Below, in pieces: positions 7,541 to 10,647 of a stretch of 10,647 nt of DNA. A model generated the notes under the pieces. That model saw nothing but the letters and a program-made list of their open reading frames with translations. It ran no database searches and was not told the DNA's origin. Every line of letters begins with the position of its first letter. Position 1 is the stretch's first letter. The stretch comes from Prevotellaceae bacterium UBA6417 (GTDB lineage: Bacteria > Bacteroidota > Bacteroidia > Bacteroidales > Bacteroidaceae). The stretch covers positions 6,388 to 17,034 of the forward strand of contig DJPH01000008.1 in the NCBI GenBank assembly GCA_002439755.1. Reading direction: 5' to 3'. The position numbers were made by a program, and so were the translations under genes.

Positions 7541-8467
7541 CTATTTTCCAAGAGACTTGAACATCTTGGATATGCACTTTTTCTTCTGCTCCATGTTCGG
7601 GTGAACATAGAGATTAAGGGTTGTTGTAATATTGGCATGACCGAGCAGTACGCTTACGGTCTTGTAGTCGCAGTTGCTTTCAATGCAGCGTGTCGCAAAG
7701 CTATGGCGCAGTCCGTGATATTTCAACCGAGGAATGTCAAGACGCTTCATCAGTCGATGATAGTAGTTGCGGTAAGTGCGTGGTTCTGTTGGTCTTTCCT
7801 CATTGGTCAGCACATAGAAGTCTGTGTTTACCACCTTTTTCAGAGGTTTTATCATGGCCAGAAGTTCTTTGTTCTTCGGTATCTCACGGCATGAGTTCTT
7901 GGTCTTTGGTGTGTTGATGACCAACTCTGTGTGCTTGCGTTCACCCTCCACAATGTAGATGCGCTCAATGGTACGGTTCACGGTTATTGTGCCGTTGTCG
8001 GTGTCGATGTCCGACCATTTCAAACCACAAATCTCTCCGATACGCAAACCTGTAGTCAGACTGATGTAGATGCCGAGGTTGCGAAACGTGAAGTTCTGCT
8101 TGATGAAATCGAGGATCTTTTTATGGTGTGCCACCGTCAGCACCTCAATTTCCTTGTTGGTCTCTGTTGTAGGGTACTTGATGTCCCACTCGCAATAGCT
8201 CATCCACTCGTTCTTTACTCCGAACTTCATCACCATTTTCAAGACAATAAGGATATCCTTCACCGTCTTAATGCTTAGACCGCCATTCAGTTTCTGCAAA
8301 ACGAACTCCTGCACAAGTTTCTCACTCAGTGCCTCACAATCGCCAAATATTGGCAATATGTGGTTCTCCAAAATTAACACATAAGCAGCGTATGTGGACT
8401 GCTTAACATAGCGTTGCTTGTCACTTTTCCAAGCCAACGCAATTTCTCTAATCGTTTTTGTTGTCAT
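7541..8467 (-). CDS. Tyrosine recombinase, probable hsdS invertase
   Basis: A 308-residue phage-integrase-family recombinase. Seen: an N-terminal SAM-like core-binding domain at about 1-105 (TYAAYVLILENHILPIFGD, then SIKTVKDILIVLKMVMKFG) and a catalytic domain at about 110-305. The whole active set is present: Arg142 (TTGLRIGEICGL), Lys188 (NTPKTKNSCREIP), His251 and Arg254 (YHGLRHSFATR), His277 (LLGHANITTT) and the nucleophile Tyr287 (NLYVHP). A clear AAGGA ribosome binding site at 8477-8473 lies 5 nt before the ATG, unlike the weak sites of its neighbours. It faces away from the start-less hsdS cassette, whose frame opens 46 nt upstream of this start. Tyrosine recombinases in this position catalyse hsdS inversion in other bacteria (e.g. 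CreX/PsrA of the pneumococcal SpnIII locus); that job is inferred from context. An element integrase is the alternative, but no attachment site, tRNA or element genes are seen. Confidence 0.9.
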   Translation of the reverse strand: MTTKTIREIALAWKSDKQRYVKQSTYAAYVLILENHILPIFGDCEALSEKLVQEFVLQKLNGGLSIKTVKDILIVLKMVMKFGVKNEWMSYCEWDIKYPTTETNKEIEVLTVAHHKKILDFIKQNFTFRNLGIYISLTTGLRIGEICGLKWSDIDTDNGTITVNRTIERIYIVEGERKHTELVINTPKTKNSCREIPKNKELLAMIKPLKKVVNTDFYVLTNEERPTEPRTYRNYYHRLMKRLDIPRLKYHGLRHSFATRCIESNCDYKTVSVLLGHANITTTLNLYVHPNMEQKKKCISKMFKSLGK

Positions 8468-8472
8468 TCTAA

Positions 8473-8477
8473 TCCTT
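8473..8477 (-). promoter_or_regulatory. Ribosome binding site of the recombinase
   Basis: AAGGA on the minus strand with a 5-nt spacer to the ATG at 8467. It confirms this start and stands out because most genes in the window lack a recognisable Shine-Dalgarno sequence. No convincing TAnnTTTG promoter box was found upstream, where the sequence becomes the 5' end of the hsdS cassette. Confidence 0.6.
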
Positions 8478-8513
8478 AATTTTTAAGGTGTACATAATAA
8501 TTAGAGAAAATAG

Positions 8514-9689
8514 ACCTCTGATGTCCCAAATCTCAGATTCCCTGAGTTTGAGGGGGAGTGGGAGAAGTGCAAACTATCAGAGATTTGTACTTTCTTCTCA
8601 GGTGGCACTCCAAGTTCTTCTAACAAAGATTTCTATGGAGGAGACATTGCATTTATTCGTTCTGGAGAAATCCATGCTGACAGCACAGAGTTATTCATAA
8701 CACAGGCTGGATTTGATAATTCTTCTGCCAAGATGGTAGAGATTGGAGATTTGTTGTTGGCAATGTATGGAGCAACAAGTGGTGAAATTTCTATATCAAA
8801 GATTGAAGGAGCTATAAATCAAGCAATTCTGTGCATTAGAACAAAGCATGATAAGAAATTCATAGAATCTGTTTGGAATAAACACGTTTCAAATATTCTA
8901 AGAAAATACTTGCAAGGAGGACAGGGAAATCTTTCGGCAGATATTGTAAAAGGCATATCCTTCTCTTTCCCAACAATAGCAGAACAAGGAAGAATAGCAA
9001 ATCTTGTGTCATTGCTTGACGAGCGCATCGCTACCCAAAACAAAATCATTGACAAGTTGCAGTCCTTAATCAAGGGGCTAAATGACTCTTTATATACTCA
9101 ATATGGCAATGAAGTATTGACCTCTTTTGCAAATCTCGGCATATCTTATTCTGGGTTATCGGGAAAATCTGCACAAGATTTTGGTTTAGGTAAGCCTTTC
9201 ATAACTTATCTGAATGTGTATTCTAACAATGTCGTCAATGAAGATGATTTTCAATATGTGGCAATCAAAGATGGTGAGAAACAGAATGTTGTTGAATATG
9301 GCGATGTCTTATTCACATTATCATCGGAAACTCCAGAAGAAGTCGGAATAGGGGCTGTGTATCTTGGTAAAAAGGAAGTCTATCTGAATAGCTTTTGTTT
9401 TGGTATTCATATCACAAATACAGAGGTGACTTTTCCACCGTATCTGTCTTACTATGTATCTTCAACGCCATTCCGAAAATTCATCTATCCTTATGCACAA
9501 GGAAGTACGAGGTTTAACCTTTGTAAGGTAGATTTTGAAAAGGCAAGTATCAAACTGCCCTCTTTGCAAAACCAAAAGCGGATTTACTCAATATTGAAGC
9601 GCATTGCCAGTAAAATAGAAATCGAGAAAAATCTACTTGGCTTGTACAATTCTCAAAAGCAGTATCTGCTTCATCAGATGTTTATATGA
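8514..9689 (+). CDS. hsdS: Silent start-less hsdS cassette (type I restriction-modification specificity subunit)
   Basis: An open frame of 391 codons, about a full-length HsdS, the subunit that sets the DNA target of a type I restriction-modification complex with HsdM and HsdR. Seen: first target-recognition domain from SDVPNLRFPEFEGEWEKCKL (a typical HsdS N-terminus) through FFSGGTPSS, GDIAFIRSGEI, ending QGGQGNLSADIVKGISFSFP; central conserved helix LLDERIATQNKIIDKLQSLI (about 9012-9077); second domain with VEYGDVLFTLSSETPEEVG and PPYLSYYVSS; and C-terminal helix ending QKQYLLHQMFI. There is no start codon: TAG at 8511-8513 is followed directly by codons of the HsdS N-terminal region, and the first in-frame ATG is at 8733, codon 74, inside the first domain. 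It is therefore read as a promoterless donor cassette rather than an expressed gene. A call starting at 8733 would miss 73 codons of clear homology. It is convergent with the other hsdS and overlaps it by 8 nt. Confidence 0.85.
   Translation, partial: TSDVPNLRFPEFEGEWEKCKLSEICTFFSGGTPSSSNKDFYGGDIAFIRSGEIHADSTELFITQAGFDNSSAKMVEIGDLLLAMYGATSGEISISKIEGAINQAILCIRTKHDKKFIESVWNKHVSNILRKYLQGGQGNLSADIVKGISFSFPTIAEQGRIANLVSLLDERIATQNKIIDKLQSLIKGLNDSLYTQYGNEVLTSFANLGISYSGLSGKSAQDFGLGKPFITYLNVYSNNVVNEDDFQYVAIKDGEKQNVVEYGDVLFTLSSETPEEVGIGAVYLGKKEVYLNSFCFGIHITNTEVTFPPYLSYYVSSTPFRKFIYPYAQGSTRFNLCKVDFEKASIKLPSLQNQKRIYSILKRIASKIEIEKNLLGLYNSQKQYLLHQMFI
9033..9077 (+). repeat. 45-bp inverted repeat, left copy (hsdS inversion site)
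   Basis: This block is identical, base for base, to the reverse complement of 10289-10333. It encodes TQNKIIDKLQSLIKG in the central conserved helix of the plus-strand cassette and starts on a codon boundary. The flanks diverge at once on the target-recognition-domain side, and only by synonymous changes on the other side. It contains an imperfect dyad: TTGACAAG (9049-9056), an 8-nt centre TTGCAGTC, then CTTAATCAA (9065-9073), a possible recombinase core. Confidence 0.93.
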
Positions 9690-9717
9690 ACATCTGACGG
9701 AGCAAATATTGTTTCTG
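9654..9717. repeat. Imperfect inverted repeat / hairpin at the convergent hsdS 3' ends
   Basis: The arms 9654-9682 and 9689-9717 match at 23 of 29 positions, with a perfect 8-bp inner stem (CAGATGTT / AACATCTG) around a 6-nt loop, TATATG. Both hsdS stop codons fall inside it: TGA at 9687-9689 for the plus copy and TAA (complement of 9684-9682) for the minus copy. The arms code for the conserved tails QKQYLLHQMFI and QKQYLLRQMFI, so coding homology explains the repeat. The hairpin could additionally end transcription in both directions, although it lacks a clear U-tract. Confidence 0.6.
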
Positions 9718-10647
9718 TCTTTGGTAAGTTTGTAGCAGGCTTTGCTGATATTTTACCTTGTCGTTCAAAGAACGTAACAGTTTTGAAATTAGCAACAACT
9801 CATTAGCATTTATAGGTAAAAGAACGCAATTTTCCAAGAAACGTTGATTTGTAATGTTAATCGTATTTTTTGCACCCTTCTGAATTAGGGGGATGTAAAT
9901 AGTTAAGCGTATTTATTTCACTCATAAAATATTCATGAAGATATGCTCCAAGAGCAAGACTACTTGGCGAGTAAACGCCATATAATGGCGAAACTGCAAC
10001 ATTTTCATGGTTAAGGCTTTGTTTTACAATGCCATAAGGGAATGTTCCTGTAGGACTTTTTGTATAAACCAAGTCACCATAATGCACAACATTATATTTT
10101 GATGTATCTTTAGCTGCAAATGAACGCCCAAGGTAATCAACCTGATTAACAATACCTTGACTAACAGAAACAGAATATACTTGACATAAGTTAGAGTTAC
10201 GTTCATTTCTTTCAATAAGAACATCACTAAGAAGAACTTTCTTCCAAGTACCTCTTTTTACTCCTTGTTTTTGCAATTCGACCATAATCCCCTTGATTAA
10301 GGACTGCAACTTGTCAATGATTTTGTTTTGGGTCGCAATACGCTCATCAAGCAAAAACAATAGACTTGCGATTTTCTTCTGTTCCTCCAAACAAGGATTG
10401 ATGGTTTTAACCCCTTTCAAATGTTCGCCATAAAGATGCACTACGGACACACCTTGCGCAACCTTGGCAATGTCATACTTGCGTTTGCCATTTAACTGAT
10501 AGCTCATAAATGTGCCATCATATCCATGCAGACGTATAATGTTTAAGTCTCCACCTAAAAGAATATTGTCATTGAGGACACAACGAGCGGTTGCTATATC
10601 CTCTGCTGTTTCACCAGAGCAAGGTATTATTACGTCATTAGCCTTGC
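9682..10647 (-). pseudogene. hsdS: hsdS, frameshifted and cut by the window edge (probably the expressed-position copy)
   Basis: A type I specificity subunit running in from beyond the right edge. The frame is open from 10647 down (NDVIIPCSGETAEDIATARC, then LLGGDLNIIRLHGYDGTF) through the end of the first target-recognition domain, the central helix FLLDERIATQNKIIDKLQ (about 10354-10289) and most of the second domain (YSVSVSQGIVNQ, VVHYGDLVYTKSP). A run of five C on this strand (9892-9888) shifts the frame, and translation stops at 9857 after LHPPNSEGCKKYD. With four C the frame continues LHPLIQKGAKNTINI and so on to QKQYLLRQMFI with TAA at 9684-9682, a normal HsdS ending. The frameshift is therefore clear, and it removes about the last 60 residues including the C-terminal conserved helix. 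A start at 10507, the first in-window Met, would be false. Because the other copy has no start, this one is inferred to be expressed, with hsdM/hsdR expected to the right. Confidence 0.87.
10289..10333 (-). repeat. 45-bp inverted repeat, right copy (hsdS inversion site)
   Basis: Reverse complement of 9033-9077 with no mismatch. It lies in the minus-strand hsdS, encodes the same TQNKIIDKLQSLIKG in the same codon phase, and is followed by IMVELQKQ of a different second target-recognition domain. The neighbouring codons for LDERIA (10351-10334) differ from the left copy only at third positions. Confidence 0.93.

Larger units (their letters stand above)
9033..10333. other. Predicted invertible segment exchanging the second HsdS target-recognition domains
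   Basis: A 1301-bp segment bounded by the perfect 45-bp inverted repeats. It contains the second target-recognition domain and tail of both hsdS copies, arranged tail to tail. Both repeats sit in the same codon phase (ACC opens the repeat in each), so recombination keeps both frames open across the joint. One flip attaches the plus-strand second domain to the probably expressed minus-strand first half and parks the frameshifted second domain on the start-less cassette. The adjacent tyrosine recombinase is the likely catalyst. Confidence 0.8.

Noticed and set aside
7541..8467. Reading the recombinase as a prophage or conjugative-element integrase
   Set aside because: No attachment repeats, tRNA, excisionase, or phage or transfer genes are in view; the neighbouring inverted hsdS repeats give a simpler role. 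It cannot be excluded without the right flank.
8488..8700. A 70-codon plus-strand open frame starting with GTG between the recombinase and hsdS
   Set aside because: It runs in a different frame over clear HsdS codons (DVPNLRFPEFEGEW and on); its own translation has no recognisable features.
10024..10227. A minus-strand open frame of 67 codons inside the second hsdS
   Set aside because: It is out of frame with the HsdS coding sequence and is low-complexity; a shadow frame.
9857..10507. Taking the minus-strand hsdS as a complete 216-residue gene
   Set aside because: The frame continues open to the window edge with HsdS-like sequence before the first Met, and HsdS-like sequence resumes after the stop in another frame.

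Overview
The window looks like a Bacteroidales chromosome (Bacteroides/Prevotella-like). The evidence is the gene order coaX - outer-membrane barrel - lptC - CorC/CNNM protein - PpiD-like foldase, the TAnnTTTG-type -7 promoter boxes, and the weak A-rich ribosome binding sites. No species can be named from the sequence alone. No tRNA, rRNA, CRISPR array or transposase was seen.

Region 1 (1-6300, all minus strand) is a conserved envelope/housekeeping cluster, transcribed right to left: type III pantothenate kinase (coaX), a signal-peptide outer-membrane beta-barrel protein overlapping it by 17 nt, LptC overlapping that by 4 nt, a CNNM/CorC membrane protein with CBS domains 22 nt downstream, then a membrane-anchored SurA/PpiD-like peptidylprolyl isomerase behind its own promoter. 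Most of these products serve cell-envelope biogenesis. Region 2 (6345-7540) is a Tat-signal-bearing DUF4434-type secreted protein with its own promoter box and an abutting 12-bp palindrome.

Region 3 (7541-10647) is the accessory part: a tyrosine recombinase with a complete R-K-H-R-H-Y catalytic set, followed by two convergent type I restriction-modification specificity (hsdS) genes. The plus-strand copy has an open frame of 391 codons but no start codon, with a stop directly upstream, so it reads as a silent cassette. The minus-strand copy enters from beyond the right edge and is probably the expressed gene; it carries a one-base insertion in a C5 run that truncates it inside its second target-recognition domain. 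The two copies share a perfect 45-bp inverted repeat, in the same codon phase, in the central conserved helix.

Together this is a recombinase-driven hsdS inversion switch. Flipping the 1301-bp segment between the repeats swaps second target-recognition domains between the expressed and the silent copy. In the orientation present here the frameshifted half sits in the probably expressed gene; inversion would replace it with an intact one. The class of system (pneumococcal SpnIII/ivr locus, invertible hsdS in Bacteroides fragilis) is known. The combination of a start-less donor with a frameshifted resident half is the most interesting local detail.
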